Source: Trichuris trichiura
Lineage: Eukaryota; Nematoda; Enoplea; Trichinellida; Trichuridae
NCBI GenBank assembly: GCA_037903355.1
Contig: JBAJFE010000014.1
Span: forward strand, 4,278,001 to 4,342,000
Length of the DNA stretch: 64,000 bases
Reading direction: 5' to 3'
The notes below the pieces were generated by a model. The model did not search any database. It saw nothing but the letters and a program-made list of their open reading frames with translations, and was not told the origin of the DNA. How positions within the stretch are numbered: the first letter of the stretch is position 1; every line of letters begins with the position of its first letter. The position numbers and the translations under genes are program-made. Below, one piece after another: positions 11,552 through 21,582 of this stretch.

Positions 11552-14500
11552 TTATGACGGTACGTCAGAAACACTGTCGGAGGTATCGAGAAGACATAAT
11601 TTGGTGACGGGTCTTGTGTACGTGCCAAACTTCGTGGCTACCTTTGCTGTGCGTACAACGCCGTCTCTTCCAGGGAAGCATTCTTGAACGCGGCCGACCG
11701 GCCAAAACCCACGAGGACTGCGATCGTCCACGACAACGACGATGTCACCCTCTCGCAGTTGTTGTCGATGTTTTAACCATTTTTTCCTCTCTATCAGGGA
11801 AGGCACGTAACACTTGAGCCACCGTTTCCAGAACGATTCCACGATAGCTTGTGAAACGCGCCACTTTCTTTTCGATGTTACCTCTGATTCAGCGACGATA
11901 TCAGGTGGTATATGTGGGTGTGCTCGACCAAGGAGGAAGTGGTTTGGTGTTAACGGTTCTGGGTCGCTAGGATTGACGCTGATGTGAGTAAGGGGTCGAG
12001 CATTCAGTAGCGATTCTACTTCGCTTAGCGCGGTCAACATTACTTCATCGCTAACTGCCCTACCATTTAGCACACGGAGCAACGCGTCCTTTGCCGTTCT
12101 AATCATGCGCTCCCATATTCCTCCAAAATGGGGTGCAGCTGGTGGAGAAAATATCCAGCGAATACGTCTTTGAATCATTTCGTCGTTGATTTTCTCTTGG
12201 TTCCACAACTGAACTCCCTTCTGCGTTTCCTTGCATCCGGCGACGAAATTCGTAGCATTGTCAGAGTATACGGTAGAAGGCACACCTCTACGGTTTATAA
12301 AGCGGCGAAGCGCCATAAGAAACGAATCGGTATCCAAAGAATAACTGAGCTCTAGGTGTACAGCCCGAGTGGTCAGGCATGTAAACAGGCATATGTAACG
12401 CTTTTCGGATTTCCTGCCAACCGATACAACTATAGGACCCGCATAGTCGACTCCTACGTGTGTAAATGGCGGTGAATATGCCTCTAACCGAGTCTGAGGC
12501 AGAGGAGCCATCAGCGGTGTCATCGGTTTCGCTCGCAAACGCTTGCAATAGAAGCATTCGTTAATAACTCGTTTGACGGCTTGTCTCCCTTTGATGATCC
12601 AGTAACGTTGTCTTACTTCGCACCATGTCAACTCGACTGAAGCATGATGTAACAGTAGGTGAATTTCCCTTATGAGCATCTTCGAAAGGTTGTGTTTGTT
12701 CGGCAGAATTGCGGGGTGCTTAACGTCGAAAGGTAAATCGGCACGCTCCAAACGTCCTTGAGCTCTCAAGACTCCAACTGCATCTACGAAGGGCGTAAGC
12801 GTAAGGATAGACGACTTCTTTGCGATAGGGTGGCCCTGACATAGACAATCTATTTCCTCTTGGAAGATCTCCTTCTGGACGGCCTTTACGCAGATGATCT
12901 CAGCTTCGTCGATTTCTGCCAGCGTTAAGCGGACCGAAGTCACTTCGTGTGACCCGCTACGACAGTTCCTAATGAAACGATTTGCATATGCAATTATATG
13001 CCTTAAGGTTCGAACATCTGAGATCCTTGAAATCAAATCGTTGATTGGACCTTTCGTGTAGTAAATGTGGCCGGCCCATTTCGGGAGAAGTTCTTCAACT
13101 TCAGCACCCTTTGTCGATTTATCGTTCCACCGTCGCGGCCATTCATTCGGTTCCCTACCGAGGAAATCAGGACCTTTTAACCAACGCTGATGAGCGCTCT
13201 TCACATGTGTCAGTATTCCTCTGCTGCAGACATCAGCAGGATTTTGATTAGAGGGCACATATTTCCACTGTTTCGGGTCGGAGCCTTCCAGTATCTCACC
13301 AATGCGATTGGCGACGAAGGTGTGATAGCGTTTACCGCTGGAAATCAACCAATGTAGGACAGTGGTCGAGTCGGTCCAATATGTCACAGTTGTTGGCTTG
13401 ATTGTAAGCTCCTGCTTTATTTTGATTCCTAGACGAAAGGCTATCAGTGCAGCCTGTAGCTCCATCCTGGGAATCGTGAGATATTTCAGTGGAGCAACAC
13501 GGGACTTCGAACATAGGAAGCGCACTTCTACACCATTGTCATCATACGAAGTTCGTAGATACGCTACACAACCGTAACCGAGCTCAGATGCATCAGAGAA
13601 TATATGGATTTGCGCCGTTAATAGTGCCTTGGGTATCGTTAGACTGCGAGGAATAACAAGGTGTTCGACGGCTTTGAATTCCGTACACCACTGCTTCCAT
13701 TGTTCAAGCGTGCAAACGGGTAACGGTTCATCCCATTCGATGTTCGTCTGCCATATGCTGCGCAGTATGCATCGGGCTCGTAGGATTATCGGGGAAAGGA
13801 AACCCAACGGATCGTATATTCCGGAAACTGCTCTGAGAATCTGACGCTTCGTGTAACATTCTGGCAATTGTCCTACCCGGAATACGAACGAATCGCTTTC
13901 GCTGTTCCACCATACTCCAAGAGTTTTCTCTGTAGGTAAAGGATCAAGATCCAAGTTTAGACTCATATGACTAAGCTGTCCTGACTCGAATGTGGATAGC
14001 ACTCTTCTTGAAGAGGAGAGCCATTTGGTGAGCGGAAAACCTCCCCTTGCTAACAATTGGACTAACTTCTGGCAGACTGAAATCGCTTCGCTTTCCGTGT
14101 CGAACGAATCCAAATAATTGTCTACGTAGAAGCTGTTCGTTACCCTGTCTGATGTCAGAGGGAATTCTGCCCGATTGTCTTCCGCTGTCCTTCTCAGTGC
14201 ATACGTACAGACCGTAGGGGAACAGACAGCTCCAAATATGTGGACGAGCATCTGATGATGCCGCGGTAGTTCCTGGGAACCTGGCTTCCGCCACAGGAAC
14301 TGAAGTACATCACGGTCTTCCTTTGCAACGCGTACCTGATGGAACATTCTCTGGATGTCTGCTGACACTGCAATAGGTCTTTCCCGGAAACGCAGTAGGA
14401 CACTGAGCAGATCCGTCAACAAGTTAGGCCCAGGTAGGAGCACATCGTTCAATGAAATTCCGTTAGTCCTCGCTGAAGCATCGAAAACTACTCTCACTTT

Positions 14501-16936
14501 CCCAGGTTTGCTCGGGCTAGTAACCCCGTGGTGCGGAAGGAACCAACGACGGGTTTCGCGTGTGTATGGTGCTACTTCCTTCGCATGCCCCATTGAGATA
14601 TATTCATTAATGGTGGCTTCGTAGTCCTTTCCAAATAATGGATTTCGACGGAAACGGTTTTCGAGTATTCCAAAACGTCTTTCGGCGGTTGGCAAACTGT
14701 TCGGAAGGACAATGTCCGGCCTTCTCCATAGAAGCCTACACTCATAGTGTCCGTCCAGCTTTCGGGTCGAAGATTGCAATATGTCCAGAGCTCGTTTTTC
14801 GTCGGCACTGAATATCTCCTTGTCCATTTTCTTTATACCGAGACTGTCTAAGGACCATGACTTCTGAACAATAGATATCAGCTCCTCTTCGTCGTGCGAT
14901 CTAGCAACGTGGTTTACGACAAGCGGACCCGGCGTCCCGGGTACGTAATGCTTCTGTCTGTGCGGTGAATGCCCTATGAGACACCAACCGAACGGCGTTT
15001 CGACGGCTTTTGGCGCACGGACTCCCTTCGGTGGTTTCACGATTCTGTATTGTTCGTGCGCTTCATCCACGTCCATGCCAATCAAGAGTACGACATCTGT
15101 ACCTTTAAATTCCTTTGGTTCGATGTTCCTTAGGTGAGACCATCTATGTTTCATCAGTGTCCAGTTCACCTTTCTGTTCGTTACGTTCAATCGTGGCACA
15201 GTCAAAGCACCCTTGACTGCGAATACGTGCTGTCTGTCTACTGAGAGCAATTCGAAATCAACCGCTTCGCAGTATAAAGTAGGGTCCATTCCGTGGAACG
15301 TCCCAAGCCGCAAAGTCCGTTTAGGGCCCTCTAATTCAAGCTTCCTCGCGACATCCTCTTTTATGAGTGTCACTTCACTACCCGGATCGAGTAGCGCAGA
15401 AACGCGAAGTGTCTTACCGTTAGCAGAGATGTCTGCCGTGACTACTGCCAGTAAAATCTCGTCCACCTGTGGACTGACCGAGTTTACACCGACGTGATGG
15501 GTGTCGGCGTTGCCGCTCCTAATTGATGTTGCTGACGGGCGCTCAAAGACGCGGGGGGCACCATGTAATAACGAATGGTGCTTTTGCTGACAGCCTTTGA
15601 CGTTGCAGGTCTTACCAGTCTTACAATCACGGATTCGGTGACTGCCATCGATACAGGCAAAACACCGTCCTAATTCTTTGATCAATTCCGCACGACGTTT
15701 TAGAGGAAGAGACAAAAACGCTGAACACTCAGAAAACGGGTGTTTGTCATGGCACAACGGGCAATTGTCATCCTTTCGCAAAGACGTTAAGACTTTTGGT
15801 GGCTTTGAACGTGTTGTTCTTTGATAGCGGTCTCGTGGTTCAATATCATCGTGTTCGAGGCTGTTATTTATAGTCACCAATTCTTCCAGCCAGCAGTCTA
15901 GATCCAATAGCGTTGGTATCAACGGGTGGAGCTTGTAACATTTCTTCGCCCAGCCATACTGCATTTTTCTGTTTAGTCTGGAGGCAACTGTTTGTAACGT
16001 GGCTCGGGATCGAAGTTCCTCCTCGGCACCCTTGACGCGTAGGGCGCTGACCGCTCTGTGAACATCGTAAAAGAACCTTTCCACTTCGTTCTTGCCTGTT
16101 CCCTTCATTGGAGCGATGTTCAACAGACTACGTATATGTGTGTCAATAATAACATTGCTATCACCAAATAACCGACGTAAATCGTTCAACGTCTGAGCGT
16201 ACATGTCCGGACTGTGGAACGATGTCGCAATGCTGTTTCGAATTCGTGGACACAGCAACTGCAGGAGTATTGCCATCTTCTGCGCGTCAGAAGGGATGAC
16301 ATCGTGCACAAGAGCCTTAAAATTGCCGATGAACGTCTCCCAGTTTCTTGGGTCCCCATCAAAGGGTTCTATAGCGACGGACGGGATGAGCTGCTGTGGC
16401 ACCACCGGAATCTGACTCACGCCTGAGACATTCGTTGACTGGGTTTTCGTAATCGGCAACGTTTCGATCCAGTCATCCGCTCGTACCACATTCGGGCCCA
16501 TTCTGCCTTGCAGCAATGGGGAGTCTTTGATCGTCGCAGATTCGCTTTTCTCCCGATCCCCAGGACGTGCTGCCTTTGACTGGCCAGTCTCGGTGTCCTC
16601 TTGGCGGGAGTCATCAACTGTGTGCGCCGACGCTTTCGGGTCGCTCAGGGCGCATATGAACGAGGATCTCAGTGAATTCATGTCAATGTGAAGCCGGTCC
16701 AATCCAGCAGTAAGCTGCGATGTGAGCTGCGACATTGACGTCACCATGGACTTTGTGAGCTGCTCAAGAAACTCATTGCTCGTCGCTTGTCCGTTTCTTA
16801 CGCTACGGGTTCGAAGGGTCGTCGCTTGACCAAGGCGACTTCGTCGTGAGGCTCTTCTTCCTCGGCCCAGTCGCGTAGTCGATGAGTGGTTGCCAGCCAC
16901 CTCGTCTATATTTCCGGAACTTCCATTAACTGACAT
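11552..16936 (-). CDS. BEL/Pao gag-pol polyprotein (1,794 aa)
   Basis: The start is taken at the ATG at 16936 (MSVNGSSGNIDEVAG), the first outside the LTR; the frame is open to 11552. Domains in order: gag; two zinc-knuckle-like Cys/His clusters (near residues 385-440, CPLCHDKHPF and CFACIDGSHRIRDC); aspartic protease with DPGS (near 517); reverse transcriptase with VSADIQRMFHQV and the active-site box FYVDN (near 940); RNase H (FSDASELGYG near 1112, RMELQAAL, TYWTDSTTVLH); integrase zinc region and DDE core (VGVDYAG near 1495, VYSDNATNF, PHFGGIWERM) and a C-terminal domain. No env-like ORF is present. The oddity is YVDN where YVDD is usual for reverse transcriptases; the second catalytic aspartate is replaced. 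Otherwise every domain is intact. Confidence 0.95.
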   Translation of the reverse strand: MSVNGSSGNIDEVAGNHSSTTRLGRGRRASRRSRLGQATTLRTRSVRNGQATSNEFLEQLTKSMVTSMSQLTSQLTAGLDRLHIDMNSLRSSFICALSDPKASAHTVDDSRQEDTETGQSKAARPGDREKSESATIKDSPLLQGRMGPNVVRADDWIETLPITKTQSTNVSGVSQIPVVPQQLIPSVAIEPFDGDPRNWETFIGNFKALVHDVIPSDAQKMAILLQLLCPRIRNSIATSFHSPDMYAQTLNDLRRLFGDSNVIIDTHIRSLLNIAPMKGTGKNEVERFFYDVHRAVSALRVKGAEEELRSRATLQTVASRLNRKMQYGWAKKCYKLHPLIPTLLDLDCWLEELVTINNSLEHDDIEPRDRYQRTTRSKPPKVLTSLRKDDNCPLCHDKHPFSECSAFLSLPLKRRAELIKELGRCFACIDGSHRIRDCKTGKTCNVKGCQQKHHSLLHGAPRVFERPSATSIRSGNADTHHVGVNSVSPQVDEILLAVVTADISANGKTLRVSALLDPGSEVTLIKEDVARKLELEGPKRTLRLGTFHGMDPTLYCEAVDFELLSVDRQHVFAVKGALTVPRLNVTNRKVNWTLMKHRWSHLRNIEPKEFKGTDVVLLIGMDVDEAHEQYRIVKPPKGVRAPKAVETPFGWCLIGHSPHRQKHYVPGTPGPLVVNHVARSHDEEELISIVQKSWSLDSLGIKKMDKEIFSADEKRALDILQSSTRKLDGHYECRLLWRRPDIVLPNSLPTAERRFGILENRFRRNPLFGKDYEATINEYISMGHAKEVAPYTRETRRWFLPHHGVTSPSKPGKVRVVFDASARTNGISLNDVLLPGPNLLTDLLSVLLRFRERPIAVSADIQRMFHQVRVAKEDRDVLQFLWRKPGSQELPRHHQMLVHIFGAVCSPTVCTYALRRTAEDNRAEFPLTSDRVTNSFYVDNYLDSFDTESEAISVCQKLVQLLARGGFPLTKWLSSSRRVLSTFESGQLSHMSLNLDLDPLPTEKTLGVWWNSESDSFVFRVGQLPECYTKRQILRAVSGIYDPLGFLSPIILRARCILRSIWQTNIEWDEPLPVCTLEQWKQWCTEFKAVEHLVIPRSLTIPKALLTAQIHIFSDASELGYGCVAYLRTSYDDNGVEVRFLCSKSRVAPLKYLTIPRMELQAALIAFRLGIKIKQELTIKPTTVTYWTDSTTVLHWLISSGKRYHTFVANRIGEILEGSDPKQWKYVPSNQNPADVCSRGILTHVKSAHQRWLKGPDFLGREPNEWPRRWNDKSTKGAEVEELLPKWAGHIYYTKGPINDLISRISDVRTLRHIIAYANRFIRNCRSGSHEVTSVRLTLAEIDEAEIICVKAVQKEIFQEEIDCLCQGHPIAKKSSILTLTPFVDAVGVLRAQGRLERADLPFDVKHPAILPNKHNLSKMLIREIHLLLHHASVELTWCEVRQRYWIIKGRQAVKRVINECFYCKRLRAKPMTPLMAPLPQTRLEAYSPPFTHVGVDYAGPIVVSVGRKSEKRYICLFTCLTTRAVHLELSYSLDTDSFLMALRRFINRRGVPSTVYSDNATNFVAGCKETQKGVQLWNQEKINDEMIQRRIRWIFSPPAAPHFGGIWERMIRTAKDALLRVLNGRAVSDEVMLTALSEVESLLNARPLTHISVNPSDPEPLTPNHFLLGRAHPHIPPDIVAESEVTSKRKWRVSQAIVESFWKRWLKCYVPSLIERKKWLKHRQQLREGDIVVVVDDRSPRGFWPVGRVQECFPGRDGVVRTAKVATKFGTYTRPVTKLCLLDTSDSVSDVPS

Positions 16937-16990
16937 GACGGAAAAGGCTTCGTGGATACACGCCGTAAACTGAGACGTATACTCGTGTCT

Positions 16991-17009
16991 CCCGGCTCGC
17001 GAGGCACCA
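16991..17009 (-). promoter_or_regulatory. Primer-binding site of the BEL element
   Basis: Five bases inside the 5' LTR, the coding strand reads TGGTGCCTCGCGAGCCGGG. It begins TGG, as expected for pairing with a tRNA 3' CCA. I could not name the tRNA. Confidence 0.65.
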
Positions 17010-17014
17010 CTAAA

Positions 17015-17248
17015 TGTGCGCGAAAAAAGCGTTGCGTTGTTTGGGAGAGCGCTGGTTCGAACGAACGTAAGTGACTGCCCGTTTAATCGTAACACCAAGC
17101 ACTCCGGAGAGGAAGTAAGGCAATAATAATTAAACGCGGCAGTGATGGACCATATAAATAAACACGTCTCCCTTGCGGGCATTGGCGAATTGCCAACAGA
17201 TCAGCGCCGCGCTTCCGGGTTTTGACAGCTGTCACGTAAACTGTTACA
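17015..17248 (-). repeat. BEL 5' LTR
   Basis: 234 bp, TGT...ACA. On the coding strand it contains a TTTATATGG TATA-like box (about 17150-17160), a plausible promoter. The reading frame stays open through much of the LTR, so the first methionine of the longest frame is inside it and is unlikely to be the true start. Confidence 0.95.
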
Positions 17249-18479
17249 CCTGAGCTTTTGAGAACTTGAAGCCTGATGACCTCCCTGCCACTTGGAGATC
17301 AAATAAATCCGCCTGGGTGACAGCCGCCATATTCGAAGAGTGGGTAAGAAGTGTCGACGGACAGATGAAGCGAATGAAACGTTCCATCTTATTGGTAGTA
17401 GACAACTGCCCGAGCCATCCCCACGTGAAAGACCTCACAAATGTCACGTTAAAATTCCTGCCCCCAAACACTACCTCAAAGACTCAGTCTTTAGATCAAT
17501 GAGTAATTAAGACGTTTAAGGCGAAATACCGGACCCAGCTTCTGCGGTGAATCGTTGGCATAGCAGAACACACCAGCTCATTTGCGGGAGCGACTACGAT
17601 TGCTGCGTCATTAATGCTTTGGACGCTGTACTTTGGATCAATTCTTCCTGGAATAAGGTTCAACCGGAGGCAATACGGAAATGCTTCAGGAGAGCTGGAT
17701 TCGTCAGAGACGAAGAGGATCATGTCGAGCTCCGGCCTGATAGTCCCACTCCCGAAGTAGAGATTGACGGAGTAAACTTCGAAGATTTCGTTTCAATGGA
17801 TGATGAATTGGCCACTTCTACCGAACCCGACCCACAAGCAATCTTTCAGTCTATACTAGCCGAAGCGGGACTGTGCCCAGAAGACGACGTAGAGGAGGAA
17901 AGTGAAAATGAGACGGAAATGGTACAGAAGCTGAAGGAAGAGGACATCGGGCGCGTGTTAGCGCAGCTGAAGTGTTTTGCTGCTGAAAAATGTCCAAAGA
18001 TGCTGAGCGCGGTAGCTATCGCGGAGACCGCCCTTGGTGCTTATGTTTGCAGTAAGAAGAAGCACCAGACTAGAATTGATACCTTTTTCAGCAAGCAGTG
18101 TAGCCCCTAAAAAGCTTATGAATGATTTTACATCTCACTTATGAATGATTCTGTTATTTTTATGCATCTCACCGTTTAATAAACCTCCAATTGATGCTCT
18201 GCAATAGAATAAAACGCATACAGATGCTAATCTGTTCAGCCGAGCCAGTTATACCCACAGTTCCAATATATTGACCACCTCCTATCTTGACCAATTTTCT
18301 CCGGTCCCTTGGGTGGTCAACTTACGGAGGTTCTACTGTATGGCTGCAGCGCCTTCGGGTCTTTTGTGCCATAACCAGGTCCCGTTGTGCTGCTGATAAC
18401 CTTTTACGACGCTGTAGAGAGGGAGATTACGCTATGAAGTAGCCGCCTGACACTTCCGGCGTCGCCGTGGCATCATAGA

Positions 18480-18835
18480 CCCAAAACAATTTTATGATGC
18501 TTTTGTACGGGAGCGTGTGTTTTCATATTGAAAATATCTTTATTACGGATTCTCTCCCGTTGAGAAGTAAAATAAAAAGATTTTTCTTCCCTCTGAAGCT
18601 TTCGGGTCTGCCGCGACCCGTCTTCAGCGGTCCAATGAAGTTTGTGGTCATTGTCACCATGCTTTGACTTGAAGCACTTGAAAGCTCTGAACATTAAAAA
18701 GTTGAGTACGTTGATATCTGTACATTTTCTTAATAACGGCTCATCCATCCGTTGGTAGAGCAGTTGTTTTAGTTTAATTACAGATAACAGCACAATGAAA
18801 AAACGGGAAAAGCAGCAGAATACCTTACAACCATA
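18480..18835. repeat. Chimeric ribozyme-bearing repeat, two subfamilies head-to-head
   Basis: The left part (about 18480-18640) is a minus-strand copy of the subfamily with an AATAAAG-like tail and a complete hammerhead-like core. The right part (about 18685-18835) is a plus-strand copy of another subfamily, beginning mid-motif (GAAAGCTCTGAAC) and running on through AAAGTTGAGTACGTTGATAT to ACAGATAACAGCAC and GGGAAAAG. The two halves are not inverted copies of each other, unlike the palindromes elsewhere. Confidence 0.65.
18597..18627 (-). ncRNA. Hammerhead-ribozyme-like motif
   Basis: Minus strand: CUGAAGA, hairpin CGGGUC/GACCCG with loop GCGGCA, then AAAGCU. It matches the CUGANGA...GAAA core of hammerhead ribozymes except that the hairpin is closed by an extra C-G pair. 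Activity is unproven. Confidence 0.5.
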
Positions 18836-20631
18836 AAATGCAAATGCCTTTTTAAAGCAAGTTCCTAAAATTTATGTATTAACCTAGCTGTGCTGCTGTT
18901 TGCTATGGGCAGCTGGTGGTTTGCTAATATTCTTAGAACGTCTAGCCTTCTTTTCTTTCCCACTGACAAAAATCAGATGCGTGGGAGAAGAACTTGCATC
19001 AGCCTTAAGGGTCATAAATTTTCTCCACTCAATTTACATCCTCGCGCATATTTCTTTTGCGAGAAGCCAATGATTTTTCGCACTTTCCAGTTCGAGCCAG
19101 CTTCACATGCATTTTAAATTAGATCTTCGTCATATTCCTCACTACCTCAGCGTCGTTTCCGTTCTTCTTTGAACTTACCGCTGCAGAAGATATAACTGCT
19201 AAAAATCTCTTTCCTTGAATTTCAAGTTTTAGAGTACTATGTCACTTTACATTTTCAGAAAATCAAAGCTAACTTTGAAATTTTTGTCTCCATTCAGCTA
19301 TGAGTTAAAGTATAGAGTTTTTTCATACAATACGGGGCTAGATAAAAAATCTTGCAGGTAAACATTGGTACCTAAACCGCGCGCATTGAGCCTGCTCAAC
19401 CTCTTCATAACCATGTGCATTTGGCCCCAGCCTTCTTTAACCGATTGAGCAAGAACTTGACGATATTTTCTTTCAGTTTCTTGCACCAGCTATTGCTGAA
19501 CTTCCAGCTCCATATCCTTCAGTTAAAGAACGAACTGATTGAGCTCTACCCCGTAGAACGATTTTCCATTCTAAAATAGGTCATGATTAATAGTCTGGAG
19601 CAGTACTGAGCACAGGAGGGTGGTGTCACTCCCTGACAGGCGATGAAGGAGAAAACAGCGAGCTTAAAAAGTCCTGTGCGGTTACGGCAAATAAGTAGTA
19701 AACTTCATTTCTATAATGGCATCGTGTTGGGGAAAGTATTAAGACAGAGTTAACAAGTTTGACCAGTGACCCATGCCGGTTTGTCCGCCAGAAATCTTTG
19801 TCCCTTCTTTGGATGTGATCCTTACTTCATTTGAATCACGAGTCCTACTGGCTACCTGATACGAAACGGCTGAGAGCCATATGCGTGGACCTTCAGGGTA
19901 TGTTCAGAGTGCATACAAGAAGTCTGAAGGGCAAAACACGGGTTCTGGTATGGGGCATTCGTGGCTGTCTTTGGAACTTTCATTGCCGTTATACCGTTTT
20001 GCTGAGAGTTTGAACAGAGCAATAGTTACTTTTCGCACTGCTGCATCTTCTAAAATAGACAATGATGGATAGTCAGCAGTGCTGCATATGATTTCTTAAG
20101 TGCGGCTTCACGTGGTCTCTTACTAACGGGCACATGTTAATGCGCCAGAAAGTGTTTTCCACTGAAGCAACGAGCCTTCCGCACTCTGACAGGCATTCTT
20201 AGACCCTGACATGCATTCTAAGAATGGTACACTTCTGTTCACTACTTGAGAAAATGGATCTTGACAACGACTTTCCCCCACTAGTTTTAACGGCAATATC
20301 AATCGGTAATACGCGAAGATACTGGTTAATAAAGTGTGATTAGTGAAACAACGGGAGGGACGAATTACTGTAACTCAACATACGCTGAGTGTTTGGAACG
20401 GGGAGCGCGATGGAGCAGTGTTGAGAAGTGTCACTGATGTGATTACTGACCCTTGCGAAACAGTGAAGGTAAGGAAATGAAACAGCTGTGCATAAGTTGC
20501 AGCCACGGGGAGCACAATGGGCTAGCAGTGCTGCGTGCTCAGGTTCGGTTAGTGATTCGTCGAAAACATCGAAGGTCAACGGTCTGATCCGCGTTGCGCC
20601 TTGGGAAACGGTGCACTGCTCATTCTGCACA
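18836..20631. other. Unassigned region
   Basis: No recognisable gene or TE. The ORFs at 18890-19117 and 19831-20072 have no known domain. The open frame of the next gene extends upstream to 20488, but its first part is not similar to the family. Confidence 0.4.
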
Positions 20632-21372
20632 ATGTCGACAGACAGGCACATGCGCTGGCTCTATGAGACCGTGAAAGACGAAGAAACCGCCGTACAGTTT
20701 CTGCGCAAAAAACGCCTGCTGCACAGCGAAAGGCGGTGCTCCTCGTGCGGGCAGACGATGCGCCTTGGACGCGGCGGCTGGACCTGGCGTTGCTTTAAGC
20801 GGTCCTGTCGCAAGGAAATATCCATACGTAACGGCACATGGTTCGACGGTAAGCGCACTAACTTCAGTGACCGCCTTCAGTGCTACTATGCAAGGTGTCT
20901 TTTGCAGGTCCCCGGCACGGGATGAAGTTGCACAAGGCTGTAGAGCTGATTTACTGGTGGAGCCGGGAGCTAACCTCAGTGAAAGTCTGCGTAAACGAGC
21001 TAAGTACTGATCTGCGTGCTTAGTGTTGTTCACATAGGCAGTGTCTGTATTGCAGGGGTGAACCGCGTCACTGCAATGCGTTGGTGTAGGTATCTGCGGC
21101 AGGTTGCAGCAGATGCGCTGGCCCTAGCACCGGTGCAACTGGGAGGACCGGGGGAATTACTGTGGGCCCAGTTCAAACGGGGCAATAAGCGGCGTTGTGG
21201 AACGCATCGGAGCGCACTCCCTTTGTACCTCTCCGAGTTAATGTGGAGGAAGCGCGTAGGTGCCTCCGATGCGTTCGACGCCATCCTCGACGCCATCCTT
21301 ACGTTGCACCCACCCCGTGTGGACTCACCACAAGCGCTCATGTCCCCGCCGCGAGAAACGGTATGCATTTAA
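20632..21372 (+). CDS. Merlin/IS1016-type transposase-derived gene lacking the catalytic core
   Basis: Three exons join in frame: 20632-20848, 20908-21003 and 21056-21372, with short GT-AG introns (59 and 52 bp). Exon 1 has the conserved Merlin N-terminus: MRWLYETVKDEETAVQFLR, a zinc-ribbon pair CSSC...C...C and SIRNGTWF. Exon 2 gives MKLHKAVELIYWWSRELTSV. Exon 3 gives TAMRWCRYLRQ, then GGPG joined directly to LLWAQFKRGNKRRCGTHR and the C-terminal LYLSELMWRKR...DAFDAILDAI. In full-length relatives the DDE catalytic residues lie between GGPG and this C-terminal part, so about 100 residues are missing with the frame kept. The gene is clearly richer in GC than its flanks. It is either a deletion derivative or a domesticated DNA-binding protein. 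I found no TIRs. The ATG at 20632 is chosen because the family alignment starts there. Confidence 0.75.
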
Positions 21373-21582
21373 AGTTTACAACAGGTGTTGTCTGTATGCG
21401 CGTTACTACCTTTAGGTTGAACCACCCCGGACTGACCGCACCGATCGCCTTGGTTTCCCTGCCCCGGAGATCGGTATGGCACTTGTTTCACTGTTATTTT
21501 GTCTATCTACGTTACTGCCGTCAGGTTGAACCCGTCCCGAGTGTCCGCATCGCGTGCGACCGTCTGCTTTCCCGGGTCAGTG
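21301..21582 (+). repeat. Tandem exon-like units after the Merlin-like gene
   Basis: The end of exon 3 (about 21303-21360, followed by GTATGC) is resembled by two further 58-bp units, 21416-21473 and 21525-21582. Both begin GTTGAACC directly after a CAG/TAG acceptor and both stop at a GTATG donor. The spacers are 55 and 51 bp. Translated, the first two share a (H/E)PPR(V/T)D core. They could be alternative exons or a decayed internal duplication. Confidence 0.5.

Larger units (their letters stand above)
11305..17248 (-). mobile_element. Complete BEL/Pao LTR retrotransposon, young
   Basis: 5,944 bp, with two 234-bp LTRs (11305-11538 and 17015-17248) that begin TGT and end ACA. They differ by one base (T or G near 11509/17219). 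The 5-bp target duplication CCTGA is perfect (11300-11304 and 17249-17253). The coding strand is minus, so the 5' LTR is the right-hand one. A primer-binding-site-like sequence lies next to it, and one long open frame fills the interior. It is inserted in the DDE region of the Tigger-A1 transposase. Near-identical LTRs and an open frame mean a recent insertion. Confidence 0.97.
10630..18110 (+). pseudogene. Tigger transposase (copy A1), split by BEL insertion
   Basis: 10630-11304 encodes the N-terminal half: a psq-type HTH (KRDLIRFLETNSQSKTAEQF), a second CENP-B-type DNA-binding region (MRAANARISGLMIQEIARKF), then the start of the DDE domain (IFNADECGLFF). After the retrotransposon, 17249-18110 carries the rest, including the catalytic LLVVDNCPSHP, the PPNTTSKTQSLDQ stretch and an acidic C-terminus. 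The gene was already broken apart from the insertion: a frame change occurs near 17265 (the frame resumes as KPDDLPATWRSN) and an in-frame TGA follows SLDQ at about 17500. It is therefore not a source of active transposase. Confidence 0.9.
10030..18338 (+). mobile_element. Tigger/pogo-type element A1, interrupted by a BEL/Pao retrotransposon
   Basis: The left end (10030) reads CAGTAGAAACTCCGAAGTTG and the right end (18338) is an imperfect inverted copy ending TACGGAGGTTCTACTG. Both are flanked by TA (10028-10029 and 18339-18340), the duplication expected of pogo/Tigger elements. GGTCAAC/GTTGACC motifs repeat inside both ends. Without the BEL insertion (11305-17248 plus one 5-bp duplication) the element is about 2.4 kb. 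A second copy lies at 30850-33606. Confidence 0.9.
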
